Below, in pieces: positions 41,373 through 49,462 of a DNA stretch of 64,000 nucleotides. Numbering within the stretch: the stretch's first letter is position 1; each line of letters begins with the position of its first letter. Source of the DNA: Allopusillimonas lactea (lineage in GTDB: Bacteria > Pseudomonadota > Gammaproteobacteria > Burkholderiales > Burkholderiaceae_B). Below the pieces are notes generated by a model, which saw only the letters and a list, made by a program, of their open reading frames with translations, was not told the DNA's origin and made no database searches. The position numbers and the translations under genes were made by a program. Location of the stretch: positions 496,001 to 560,000 of the forward strand of contig NZ_JAJJOZ010000002.1 in assembly GCF_021653995.1 (NCBI RefSeq), written 5' to 3'.

Positions 41373-41948
41373 ATGAAAGCATTTCGCACCACGCTAACCG
41401 CGCTTATCCTGAGTGGCCTGGCGGGAGGTTCCTGGGCACAATCGACCGAAGAGCATAGTGCCCACCATCCAGGCAACACGGCGGATGTCCCTACGAAAAG
41501 TGGTGAGTCTGTAGCGACGGCCCCGGCCGAACAAGCCCAGTTGCTAGGCAAGATGGACACTCAACTGAAGGCAATACAAGATTTCCACGAAAGATTTCAA
41601 AAGGCCAACCCTGAGGAGCGCCAGAAGCTTTTCTCCGAACACCGAAAACTTATGCAAGAATCCATGGACATGATGTCGTCGGCATCATCAAGCTCGCAAG
41701 GCATGGGGATGATGCAGGGCATGGGCATGGGCATGATGCAGGGCATGGGGTCGATGGAAAAAACGAGCCCATCGGCCCCCTCTGACAAGCAACCGCCAGG
41801 AGGCGCCGGATCCCGAGACATGATGATGGGGCAGTCGGGCATGCAAAACATGATGCAGCACCATGACATGATGCTCAAGCGCATGGACATGATGCAGGGA
41901 ATGATGCAATTAATGATGGACCGGTTGTCCGCTACAGAAGGGCAGTAA
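41373..41948 (+). CDS. periplasmic Met/His-rich protein of the copper island
   Basis: A 191-residue protein with a signal peptide (residues 1-22, cut near GGSWA). After a short His cluster (EHSAHH) and a helical region rich in Glu/Lys (55-95), residues 95-130 and 145-185 are dominated by Met with Gly, Gln and Asp (MGMMQGMGMGMMQGMG), an arrangement that can bind Cu(I) through thioethers. A cop box precedes it, and it converges with the cupredoxin gene 35 bp away. It resembles small Met-rich periplasmic copper-binding proteins; no enzymatic role is expected. Confidence 0.75.
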   Translation: MKAFRTTLTALILSGLAGGSWAQSTEEHSAHHPGNTADVPTKSGESVATAPAEQAQLLGKMDTQLKAIQDFHERFQKANPEERQKLFSEHRKLMQESMDMMSSASSSSQGMGMMQGMGMGMMQGMGSMEKTSPSAPSDKQPPGGAGSRDMMMGQSGMQNMMQHHDMMLKRMDMMQGMMQLMMDRLSATEGQ

Positions 41949-41983
41949 ACGCTGGCAGGGGCGCATTGCGCTGATGGCGTACG

Positions 41984-42496
41984 TCAGTTTACTTTTACCT
42001 TACCCATCATTCCGGCTTCCAAATGGCCAGGGGCCAAGCAAGCAAAATCGACATTACCGGCTTGAGTAAACTGCCACACCAAGCCGCCAACCTTGCCGGG
42101 GCCTAATGTGATCATGTTGGGCTCGGTATGCTTCATCCCCGGCATTTTCTTCATTTCCTCGGCATGCGCTTTCATGTCGGCAAGAGACCCAATCACCATC
42201 TCGTGCGGAATCTTCCCTGTGTTCTTGATAAAGAACCGAATGGTCTCGCCGGCCTTGACCTGAATCTCGCTGGGCGTGAAGCGCATGGCGTCGTCCATTT
42301 TGACTTCGATCGTACGAACCACTTTCCCTGGATCGCCCGGTTGTCCAATTGGCGAATCCGGGCTCGACATCGTCGACATGTCGTGGCCCGGCATGCCGTG
42401 CCCCGGTGCGCTGTGGCCGCCGGTATGGGTGCCCGCCGAAAATGCTACGGTCGGTAATACGCTTAAGGCCAGAATAGAAAGGGTCTTTCTCATCAA
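41984..42496 (-). CDS. periplasmic cupredoxin-like copper-binding protein
   Basis: The 170-residue protein has a signal peptide (residues 1-21), a His/Met-rich segment (24-44) and a cupredoxin domain with type 1 copper ligands visible as His98 (GKIPHEM), Cys153, His158 and Met163 (FACLAPGHLEAGM). This is the CopI-like group found in copper-resistance clusters of proteobacteria. It lies 64 bp downstream of copB and is probably the third gene of a copA-copB-cupredoxin operon. Confidence 0.85.
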   Translation of the reverse strand: MMRKTLSILALSVLPTVAFSAGTHTGGHSAPGHGMPGHDMSTMSSPDSPIGQPGDPGKVVRTIEVKMDDAMRFTPSEIQVKAGETIRFFIKNTGKIPHEMVIGSLADMKAHAEEMKKMPGMKHTEPNMITLGPGKVGGLVWQFTQAGNVDFACLAPGHLEAGMMGKVKVN

Positions 42497-42560
42497 AATA
42501 GTCTCTTCAAGTTTGTATGGGCAGCGATGTTTTCACGCTCGCAGCAATGTAAATTCAATT

Positions 42561-43583
42561 TCAAAAGCGAAAACTCACGCCAGCCACGAATCGGGTTTCT
42601 TGCTTGTGCTCGCCCTCTGCTCGCGCATAGTCTGCCGTCTTGCCAAATTTACTGGACCACTCGACCCCGACATAAGGCACAAACTGGCGCGTAATTTCGT
42701 ACTTGAGCCGCAAGCCTGCGGTGCCGTCCGTCAGCCCGCTGCCTATGCCTCGGCGTTCATCATCTTTGCCGTGTAGATTGACCTCCAGGCTCGGCTGCAG
42801 GTAGAGCTTCTGTGTCAGCAGGATGTCGTACTCTGCCTGTAGACTCAGTGCGGTGCGCCCGCTGGGGCCCGCGTAGGCTGTCGCATCCACTTCGAACCAG
42901 TATGGCGCAAGCCCTTTGATGCCCAGTGCCAGCCATTCACGGTTTGGCATGTGCCGACCATGATCAAAGCGCATGCCCAACTCGGTATCCCAAAATGTTG
43001 AAACCGCATGACGCCAAAGCAGTTCTGTCGTCGAATCGTGCAATCTTCCGCTCGCGATCTCGCCTTCGGCCTTGATCACAGCACGATTATAAGTGCTGCC
43101 ATACCAAGCCTCGCCTTCATAGGCGGCCCATTCCTCGCCTCGAGCCCTGACGTATTCCAGCCGGTCGATGCTCACGGAGCCGAAATGATGCATGTCCGAC
43201 ATAACCAAGACTTGTGACGGCGGCAATGCGTACTTGCCGGCATTACGCACATAGCCTTCGGAATATGCATCTGGATCCCGGGCGTCTGGCGGAGCTGAAC
43301 CGCCTTGCATCTGCATATCGCCGTGATCCATTTCCCCGCCGCCATGGTTCATTGCACCCATACTGTGGTCAGGGGCTGGGGTATTGCCGGCGACATGATT
43401 CATGCCTGACGAAGGTACGCTTGCTTTCGACGATTCCGAGACATGGCCGCTGTGGCCCCCATGTGTCTGTGCGTAGGCGGACGCGGGCACTGCAGCTGCG
43501 GTTGCGATCGCAACGACGAGGATCTTCTTTTTCAATTTTTTGTCTTTCATCAGAATATCTGACGGCTTTTTCGTGTTCTTCAT
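42561..43583 (-). CDS. copB: outer-membrane copper resistance protein CopB
   Basis: The 340-residue protein starts with a basic segment and signal peptide (to about residue 39), then a His/Met-rich region (about 40-95, HGGHSGH, MNHGGGEMDHGDMQMQGG) and a C-terminal beta-barrel ending in Phe (ETRFVAGVSFRF). CopB is an outer-membrane protein that binds copper and acts with CopA. ATG 43583 overlaps the copA stop by ATGA, so translation is coupled; a longer open frame to 43724 lies inside copA. Confidence 0.93.
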   Translation of the reverse strand: MKNTKKPSDILMKDKKLKKKILVVAIATAAAVPASAYAQTHGGHSGHVSESSKASVPSSGMNHVAGNTPAPDHSMGAMNHGGGEMDHGDMQMQGGSAPPDARDPDAYSEGYVRNAGKYALPPSQVLVMSDMHHFGSVSIDRLEYVRARGEEWAAYEGEAWYGSTYNRAVIKAEGEIASGRLHDSTTELLWRHAVSTFWDTELGMRFDHGRHMPNREWLALGIKGLAPYWFEVDATAYAGPSGRTALSLQAEYDILLTQKLYLQPSLEVNLHGKDDERRGIGSGLTDGTAGLRLKYEITRQFVPYVGVEWSSKFGKTADYARAEGEHKQETRFVAGVSFRF

Positions 43584-45388
43584 GCCACCACCACTTCGCG
43601 GAACATCCCCATGTCCATGTGTAGCATCAGGTGGCAGTGCCAGGCCCAACGCCCCAGGGCGTCCGCGGTGACGAGAAAACTGATCCGCTGGGCGGGCTGC
43701 ACGGGTATTGTGTGTCGACGGCACTGAAATGCTCCGGCGGGCGTTTCAAGTTCACTCCACATACCGTGCAAATGCATGGGGTGCGTCATCATCGTGTCGT
43801 TGTGCAGAATGACGCGGACGCGTTCGCCATAACGGAAATGCACGGGCGTCGATTTCCCGAATTCCACACCATCGAACGACCAGGTGTAGCGCTCCATGTT
43901 TCCCGTCAGGTGCAACTCGATCTCCCGCTCCGCACCGCGCGGATCCATGGCACCGTCCACGGTATGCAGATCAGCCAGCGTCAGTACCCGTCGCCCATTG
44001 TTGCGCAGGCCAATGCCTGGATCATCGAGATTGGTGCGCGGCGTATCAACTCGCATATCAGTACTTGCACCATACTCAGTTCTTGCATGGCGCACATGTG
44101 TGCTCGCGCCGCCTGTGGCCATACCTGCGTGACTCATCCCATGCATGCTGCCATGGGGCATTTCCGCCGTACTGCCATGTTGCATCGGAGCGGCGCCCCC
44201 GTGCGACATACCAGTACCGTTATTCGTGCCGCCCATTGCGCCCATCATGTCACCCATGCCTAGCCATTGCACAGGATCCAGGGCCGGTACGGGTGCTTCC
44301 AAACCGGCATGCGTGGCCAGTGTGCCGCGCGCATAGCCAGTACGATCCATCGCTTGCGCGTAAAGGGTGTAAGCCTCATCTTTGGGCTGCACTAATACAT
44401 CGTAGGTTTCGCCCGGCCCGAAGCGGAATTCATCGACAGTAACAGGTTCCACATTGACGCCGTCGGCTTGAACAACTGTCAGGCCAAGACCGGGGATCCG
44501 CACGTCGTAGAAGGTATTGGCCGCCCCATTGATGAATCGCAGGCGGACTCGCTCGCCGGGGCGAAACAGGCCTGTCCAGTTCCCGGCCGGCGTTGTGCCG
44601 TTCATCAAATAAGTAAGGACGTCGGCCGACAGATCTGCGAGATCCGTGGGGCTCATGCGCATTTCATTCCACATCTTGCGCTTGTCCACGGCTGCTTTAA
44701 GTCCTAAATCGGAGACATCGCGGAAGAAGTCCACTGCCGTGGGCTGGTTATAGTTGTAATAATCGCCTTGCATCTTCAGCTTGGACAGGACCTTCATAGG
44801 GTGTTCATCAGTCCAGTCTGACAGCTGAACGACATACTCCCGGTCGGCGCGAATGGGGTCTGCTTGGGCCGGGTCGATAATAATTGCGCCATAAACCCCA
44901 GTGGCTTCCTGCATACCGGAGTGTGAGTGATACCAAAAGGTGCCGCTTTGCTGCACTTGGAATCGATAGGTAAAGGTTGCGCCCGGCGGGATTCCGGCAA
45001 AACTGATCCCTGGTACGCCATCCATCTCGAACGGCAGGATGATGCCGTGCCAGTGAATGGACGTAGGCTCCTTGAGGCGGTTCTTTACCCGGATGGTCAC
45101 CGTATCGCCCTCATGCCAACGTAGAGTCGGCGCGGGAAGCGAGCCATTCACTGTCGTGGCCATGCGCGGGCTGCCCGTAAAGTTCACGGGCGATTCACCA
45201 ATTTCCAGATTGAACTCGGTTCCTTTCAGGATTTGCGCAGAACCCGTGCTCGTCTGGTTCGATTGCCTCCCCAGCGCTCGAGCATAAGGCGAAAGACCGA
45301 GAAGAACGCCGCCCGTAGCTAATCCTTGTACAAAGCGGCGGCGGGGCATGTATGGTAATGGGACAGCCAGCGTAGTGCGGTGTTTCAC
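43580..45388 (-). CDS. copA: copper-resistance multicopper oxidase CopA
   Basis: The 602-residue oxidase is exported by Tat (RRRFVQGLATGG, RR at 16-18). Copper motifs are intact: HWHG (112-115), HSHS (154-157), HPMHLHG near 535-541 and HCHLMLHMDMGM (584-595) with the type 1 Met. A Met/His-rich insert around residues 380-430 (MGDMMGAMGG, MQHGSTAEMPHGSMHGM) is typical of CopA. It oxidises Cu(I) in the periplasm. The start is GTG 45388, with AGAGGA 9 bases before; ATG 45349 has no ribosome site. A cop box lies 123-140 bp upstream. Confidence 0.95.
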   Translation of the reverse strand: MKHRTTLAVPLPYMPRRRFVQGLATGGVLLGLSPYARALGRQSNQTSTGSAQILKGTEFNLEIGESPVNFTGSPRMATTVNGSLPAPTLRWHEGDTVTIRVKNRLKEPTSIHWHGIILPFEMDGVPGISFAGIPPGATFTYRFQVQQSGTFWYHSHSGMQEATGVYGAIIIDPAQADPIRADREYVVQLSDWTDEHPMKVLSKLKMQGDYYNYNQPTAVDFFRDVSDLGLKAAVDKRKMWNEMRMSPTDLADLSADVLTYLMNGTTPAGNWTGLFRPGERVRLRFINGAANTFYDVRIPGLGLTVVQADGVNVEPVTVDEFRFGPGETYDVLVQPKDEAYTLYAQAMDRTGYARGTLATHAGLEAPVPALDPVQWLGMGDMMGAMGGTNNGTGMSHGGAAPMQHGSTAEMPHGSMHGMSHAGMATGGASTHVRHARTEYGASTDMRVDTPRTNLDDPGIGLRNNGRRVLTLADLHTVDGAMDPRGAEREIELHLTGNMERYTWSFDGVEFGKSTPVHFRYGERVRVILHNDTMMTHPMHLHGMWSELETPAGAFQCRRHTIPVQPAQRISFLVTADALGRWAWHCHLMLHMDMGMFREVVVA

Positions 45389-45724
45389 GCGCAGTATTCC
45401 TCTGAGGTCAAGTTTTTATTGGGTGCGTTCTTGGCGGCCTAGCCTAATGCCAAAACAACCGAGCAATTCTTAACTTTAATCAAGTACAACTGTCTGATCC
45501 GTGACGCCTGGATTACATTTCTGTAATCAAAGGGCATTGCTTGCTCACGGAATCAAGCCTCCAAGCAATGGATACACAAGCCATTTGGTCGCCGAAATAG
45601 GCAGGCCCCAGGTCTTGATGGACCAAGGGCCGTTTTCGAAGAATATCGCCGGCGTCAGGCACACAAGGGCAGGTGCTGCGCTGAGCAGGTTGCGAAGTTA
45701 TGTGCCAACTGCTATAGCCGTTTC
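45389..45724. other. gene-free region upstream of copA
   Basis: This 336-bp stretch carries the copA promoter and its cop box, plus A/T-rich leader sequence. The part from about 45540 to 45724, beyond the 3' end of the YVTN gene, holds no gene that I can support. Confidence 0.45.
45511..45528 (-). promoter_or_regulatory. cop box (GATTACA-N4-TGTAATC) for copA
   Basis: A perfect 7-4-7 inverted repeat, GATTACA-TTTC-TGTAATC. It has the same core and spacer length as the site at 41277-41292 and lies upstream of the copA-copB-cupredoxin operon. Confidence 0.75.
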
Positions 45725-46780
45725 CTATGGAAGTGCGCGATAGGTGATACCGTTGGGCGCCGCGCCCACCTTATAGGTTGCGGCTACGGCCTGGGTACCC
45801 GTGTCAATGGCGCTGACTGTGTCGGCCTTGCTGTTTGTAATGAACACCCATTTGCCGTCATCGCTCGCTACCACGCCGTGGGCACCTCTGCCCGTCGTCA
45901 CGGTAGCGATGACGCGCTGTTTACCCGTATCGATTACGGAAACCGTATTGTCCGGATCGCTATCGCTCCCCTGATTGGCCACATATATTTTGCTGCCATC
46001 CGGTGTGGAAAAAAGCTGGATTGGGTTACGCCCCACGTCGATTGTGTTGGAAACCTTCCGGCTTTTGGTATCGACGACAGCGACACGATTCTCATCGCGC
46101 AACGATACGTAAACCTGCGCCCCATTTGGCGTAAATGCGACCTGGACCGGCGCTTTGCCCACCGGGATGCGCGCGGACTCCGTGAGTTTCTGCGTATCGA
46201 TCACTGACACGCTATTGTCCACTACATTGGCCACATATAACTCGCGTCCGTCCGGGCTCAGCCGCAGGCCATGGGGATAGCGGCCCGTGGAAATTTCGGC
46301 CGCGACCGCTTTCTGGTTGATATCGACCACTGTTATCCGATTCGCATCAGCATTGGTGATATAAGCATGGTCCCCGCTCCGGCTCGTGACGACGTGGGCG
46401 GGATGGTCACCTGAAGGCAAGGTCGCGATCAGCCTATCTGGTTTACTCGCATCCAGGAGCACCAGGGCCGCGCTACGCTCACCCCCATGCATAGTGTCTG
46501 CATTCTTGGGCTGGCTTTTCCCCCCGCCATGGCTGCCATGCCCGTCGGAGGAGGTGCCCACCGCCAGGAGTAATTTGCCCTCGGGCGATATCTGAACATT
46601 ATGCGGCACGACCGGTATATTCACTGTCTGGACTTCACCCGAGCCCAGTGTAATTACGCTGACGGAGCCATCGCCCTCATTAGCGCTATACACGATACCA
46701 TTGCTTGGCGAGGCTGCATGTGCAATGCCCAGAGCGGTGGCAAGGATAGTTGAAGCCAGACTGATACGGAGCTTACGCAT
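45725..46780 (-). CDS. periplasmic YVTN-family beta-propeller protein
   Basis: The 351-residue protein has a signal peptide (1-22) and seven or so repeats of the form ...VSVIDTxxxxVxATIxVGxxPxGVxxSPDGxxxYVAN, the YVTN propeller unit. A His/Met-bearing insert (HGSHGGGKSQ, TMHGGE) interrupts the first blades. Such proteins occur in copper clusters near copA/copB, where they are thought to bind metal or scaffold periplasmic complexes; the role is unproven. It is monocistronic with a degenerate cop-box-like site upstream. Confidence 0.85.
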   Translation of the reverse strand: MRKLRISLASTILATALGIAHAASPSNGIVYSANEGDGSVSVITLGSGEVQTVNIPVVPHNVQISPEGKLLLAVGTSSDGHGSHGGGKSQPKNADTMHGGERSAALVLLDASKPDRLIATLPSGDHPAHVVTSRSGDHAYITNADANRITVVDINQKAVAAEISTGRYPHGLRLSPDGRELYVANVVDNSVSVIDTQKLTESARIPVGKAPVQVAFTPNGAQVYVSLRDENRVAVVDTKSRKVSNTIDVGRNPIQLFSTPDGSKIYVANQGSDSDPDNTVSVIDTGKQRVIATVTTGRGAHGVVASDDGKWVFITNSKADTVSAIDTGTQAVAATYKVGAAPNGITYRALP

Positions 46781-47162
46781 ACATAATCTCTAGAATGGAA
46801 GCAGCGAGCGCTGAGAAAACGACCGCCACTGCCGTTTTGATGCTACTGAACGATTGTTGAGATGCCAGCGTGAAGAGGCAATGGGATCCACTGTAGCGGG
46901 GCGATACTGTCGAACACATTGCTGGTCGATTACATCTTTGTCAGCCATCGCTGAGTGGAGGAAAGGAGATCGACGGGATATCACGGAGGTTAACGACGTG
47001 CGGCACTACGGCGCCGTCGCAACACCAAAGAGCAATTCCCAGGCCCCGGCCTTGGCCTGTCGCCCCGTTGATTTCGCCAGTGGCCAGCTTTAGTTCTGTT
47101 GAATTTATTGACAATCGACATCAATCCCAATGTAACAAAACGAAACGACCATTTTGCCCCAC
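46781..47162. other. intergenic region between the copper island and groESL
   Basis: The stretch between the divergent YVTN gene and groES is about 540 bp including the groESL control elements. Short open frames at 46854-47093 and on the opposite strand have no ribosome site or protein-like composition. Only the cop-box-like site at 46929-46944 stands out. Confidence 0.45.
46929..46944 (-). promoter_or_regulatory. degenerate cop-box-like site for the YVTN protein gene
   Basis: ATTACA-TCTT-TGTCAG keeps one perfect half-site and the 4-base spacer of the two perfect boxes, and stands about 150 bp before the YVTN start. Its match is weaker and it could be chance. Confidence 0.4.
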
Positions 47163-47190
47163 TTGAAGATTCAGACTTCATCCTTATAAT
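47163..47190 (+). promoter_or_regulatory. groESL promoter
   Basis: TTGAAG (47163-47168) and TATAAT (47185-47190) are separated by 16 bases. The preceding CCCCAC and CTTGAA core also fit a sigma32 -35 element, so vegetative and heat-shock polymerase may share the site. The -10 touches the CIRCE operator. Confidence 0.75.
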
Positions 47191-47216
47191 TAGCACTCGT
47201 AGGGGTCGAGTGCTAA
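47190..47216 (+). promoter_or_regulatory. CIRCE operator (HrcA-binding)
   Basis: TTAGCACTC (47190-47198), 9 bases, GAGTGCTAA (47208-47216): a perfect match to the CIRCE consensus bound by the HrcA repressor. Its position at the transcription start of groESL implies HrcA repression. hrcA is not in the window. Confidence 0.95.
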
Positions 47217-47319
47217 CAACCCTTGCCGCAGCCCCAGGCTCGCGGTGGTTGCGGGCAAAACCGGCCCCTCTGCTTACTTTTCACTCGTTAAACAATATTT
47301 TTTGAACAGGAGTTCCTCC

Positions 47320-47607
47320 ATGGCACTGCGTCCTTTGCACGATCGCGTGATCGTCAAGCGTCTGGACAACGAGCGCACCACCGCGTCGGGCATTGTGATC
47401 CCTGACAGCGCTGCTGAGAAGCCCGATCAGGGCGAAGTCGTGGCTGTTGGCCCCGGCAAGAAGACAGAAGACGGCAAGGTGCTGCCGGTTGACCTGAAAG
47501 TGGGCGACAAGGTCCTGTTCGGCAAGTATGCCGGCCAAGCGGTCAAGGTCGACGGCGAAGAGCTGCTCGTCATCCGCGAAGAAGAAATTCTCGCCGTAGT
47601 TTCGTAA
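47320..47607 (+). CDS. groES: co-chaperonin GroES
   Basis: The 95-residue protein starts MALRPLHDRVIVKRLDNERTT, carries the mobile loop (KRLDNERTTASGIVIP) and ends EELLVIREEEILAVVS. Heptamers cap GroEL. ATG 47320 has AGGAG 7 bases upstream; the frame extends to 47245 without a start signal. It is followed by groEL after 38 bp. Confidence 0.98.
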   Translation: MALRPLHDRVIVKRLDNERTTASGIVIPDSAAEKPDQGEVVAVGPGKKTEDGKVLPVDLKVGDKVLFGKYAGQAVKVDGEELLVIREEEILAVVS

Positions 47608-47645
47608 TCCGCGCGAACGACTCGTATTATTTAAGGAATTCAAGA

Positions 47646-49292
47646 ATGGCTGCTAAGCAAGTTTATTTCGGTGACGATGCACGCGTTCGCATCGTCCGTG
47701 GCGTCAACATTCTGGCCAATGCTGTCAAGACCACGCTCGGTCCCAAGGGCCGCAACGTTGTGCTCGACCGCTCCTTCGGCGCCCCCACCGTCACCAAAGA
47801 CGGCGTTTCGGTTGCCAAGGAAATCGAACTGAAAGACAAGTTCGAGAACATCGGCGCCCAACTGGTCAAGGAAGTCGCTTCCAAGACGTCCGACAACGCC
47901 GGTGACGGCACCACCACTGCCACCGTCCTGGCACAAGCCGTGGTTGAGGAAGGCCTGAAGTACGTGGCCGCCGGCATCAACCCGATGGACCTGAAGCGCG
48001 GTATCGACAAGGCTGTTGCTGCTGCCGTCGAAGAGCTCAAGAAACTGTCCCGTCCTTGCACCACCAGCAAGGAAATCGCCCAGGTTGGTTCCATCTCGGC
48101 CAACAGCGACACCTCGATCGGTGAAATCATCGCCAACGCGATGGACAAGGTCGGCAAGGAAGGCGTCATCACCGTTGAAGACGGCAAGTCGCTGGAAAAT
48201 GAGCTCGACGTCGTCGAAGGCATGCAGTTCGACCGTGGCTACCTGTCGCCCTACTTCATCAACAACCCCGACAAGCAAGTGTCGGTGCTGGAAGATCCGT
48301 ACATCCTGATTTTCGACAAGAAAATCAGCAACATCCGCGACCTCCTGCCCGTACTCGAGCAGGTTGCCAAGTCCAGCCGTCCGCTGCTGATCGTGGCTGA
48401 AGACGTCGAAGGCGAGGCCCTGGCCACCCTGGTTGTGAACAACATCCGCGGCATCCTCAAGACGACCGCTGTCAAGGCTCCTGGCTTCGGCGACCGCCGC
48501 AAGGCCATGCTCGAAGACATCGCCATCCTGTCCGGTGGTACGGTTATCTCCGAAGAAACCGGCATGTCGCTCGAAAAAGCTTCGCTGGACGACCTCGGTC
48601 AGGCCAAGCGCATCGAAGTGGGCAAGGAAAACACCATCATCATCGACGGCGCTGGCGACAGCAAGTCGATCGAAGCGCGCGTCAAGCAGATCCGCGTCCA
48701 GATCGAAGAAGCCACGTCCGACTACGACCGTGAAAAGCTGCAAGAGCGCGTGGCCAAGCTGGCCGGCGGTGTTGCCGTGATCCGCGTCGGTGCGGCCACC
48801 GAAGTCGAAATGAAGGAAAAGAAGGCACGTGTCGAAGACGCCCTGCACGCTACCCGCGCTGCGGTGGAAGAGGGCATCGTCCCCGGCGGCGGTGTTGCAC
48901 TGATCCGTGCCAAGGCCGCCATCGCCAATGTCAAGGGCGATAACGCTGACCAGGACGCCGGTATCAAGCTGATCCTGCGCGCTGTCGAAGCGCCCCTGCG
49001 CACCATCGTTTCCAACGCCGGCGAAGAAGCCAGTGTCGTGGTTAACCAAGTTGCCAGCGGCAAGGGCAACTTCGGCTACAACGCTGCCACCGGCGAGTAC
49101 GGCGACCTGGTCGAACAGGGCGTGCTGGATCCCACCAAGGTGACTCGCACTGCGCTGCAGAACGCTGCCTCCGTAGCCAGCCTGCTGCTCACGACCGAAG
49201 CCGCTGTGGCTGAAATCGTGGAAGACAAGCCCGCGCCCGCTATGCCCGACATGGGTGGCATGGGCGGTATGGGTGGCATGGGCGGCTTCTAA
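47646..49292 (+). CDS. groL: chaperonin GroEL
   Basis: The 548-residue chaperonin has the ATP motif GDGTTTATVLAQAV, GEEASVVVNQV and the C-terminal GGM repeats (DMGGMGGMGGMGGF). With GroES it folds cytosolic proteins in its cage. AAGGAA precedes the ATG. Codon use is the highest-expression type in the window. A strong bidirectional terminator follows 88 bp downstream. Confidence 0.98.
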   Translation: MAAKQVYFGDDARVRIVRGVNILANAVKTTLGPKGRNVVLDRSFGAPTVTKDGVSVAKEIELKDKFENIGAQLVKEVASKTSDNAGDGTTTATVLAQAVVEEGLKYVAAGINPMDLKRGIDKAVAAAVEELKKLSRPCTTSKEIAQVGSISANSDTSIGEIIANAMDKVGKEGVITVEDGKSLENELDVVEGMQFDRGYLSPYFINNPDKQVSVLEDPYILIFDKKISNIRDLLPVLEQVAKSSRPLLIVAEDVEGEALATLVVNNIRGILKTTAVKAPGFGDRRKAMLEDIAILSGGTVISEETGMSLEKASLDDLGQAKRIEVGKENTIIIDGAGDSKSIEARVKQIRVQIEEATSDYDREKLQERVAKLAGGVAVIRVGAATEVEMKEKKARVEDALHATRAAVEEGIVPGGGVALIRAKAAIANVKGDNADQDAGIKLILRAVEAPLRTIVSNAGEEASVVVNQVASGKGNFGYNAATGEYGDLVEQGVLDPTKVTRTALQNAASVASLLLTTEAAVAEIVEDKPAPAMPDMGGMGGMGGMGGF

Positions 49293-49380
49293 GCCAGCCT
49301 GTGCACGAGCCGGAGCCATGATGGCCCCGGCCTTCCGCACCGGCCACCGAGCTTGCCTGGCAAGGCTCGGCGGCCACAAA

Positions 49381-49417
49381 CAAAAACCCCGGTATCTCGC
49401 GATGCCGGGGTTTTTGT
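49381..49417. terminator. bidirectional terminator between groEL and gatB
   Basis: CAAAAACCCCGG (49381-49392) pairs with CCGGGGTTTTTG (49405-49416), extended by the inner stem GGTATC/GATGCC with one G-T pair around a TCGC loop. A T run flanks it on both strands, so it can end both groEL and gatB transcripts. Confidence 0.9.
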
Positions 49418-49462
49418 TTGGTCGGATGCATGCGCCTGAAAGTGCAGGCGCATGGTAGATGG

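Noticed and set aside
41700..41760. Short DNA repeats of ATGATGCAGGGCATG type
   Set aside because: They are the coding repeats of the Met-rich protein, not a separate repeat element.
46854..47093. 79-residue open frame between the copper island and groESL
   Set aside because: It lacks a ribosome site and protein-like composition, and overlaps the regulatory region.
47640..49379. 579-residue minus-strand frame opposite groEL
   Set aside because: GroEL is unambiguous on the plus strand; the frame arises from strong codon bias.
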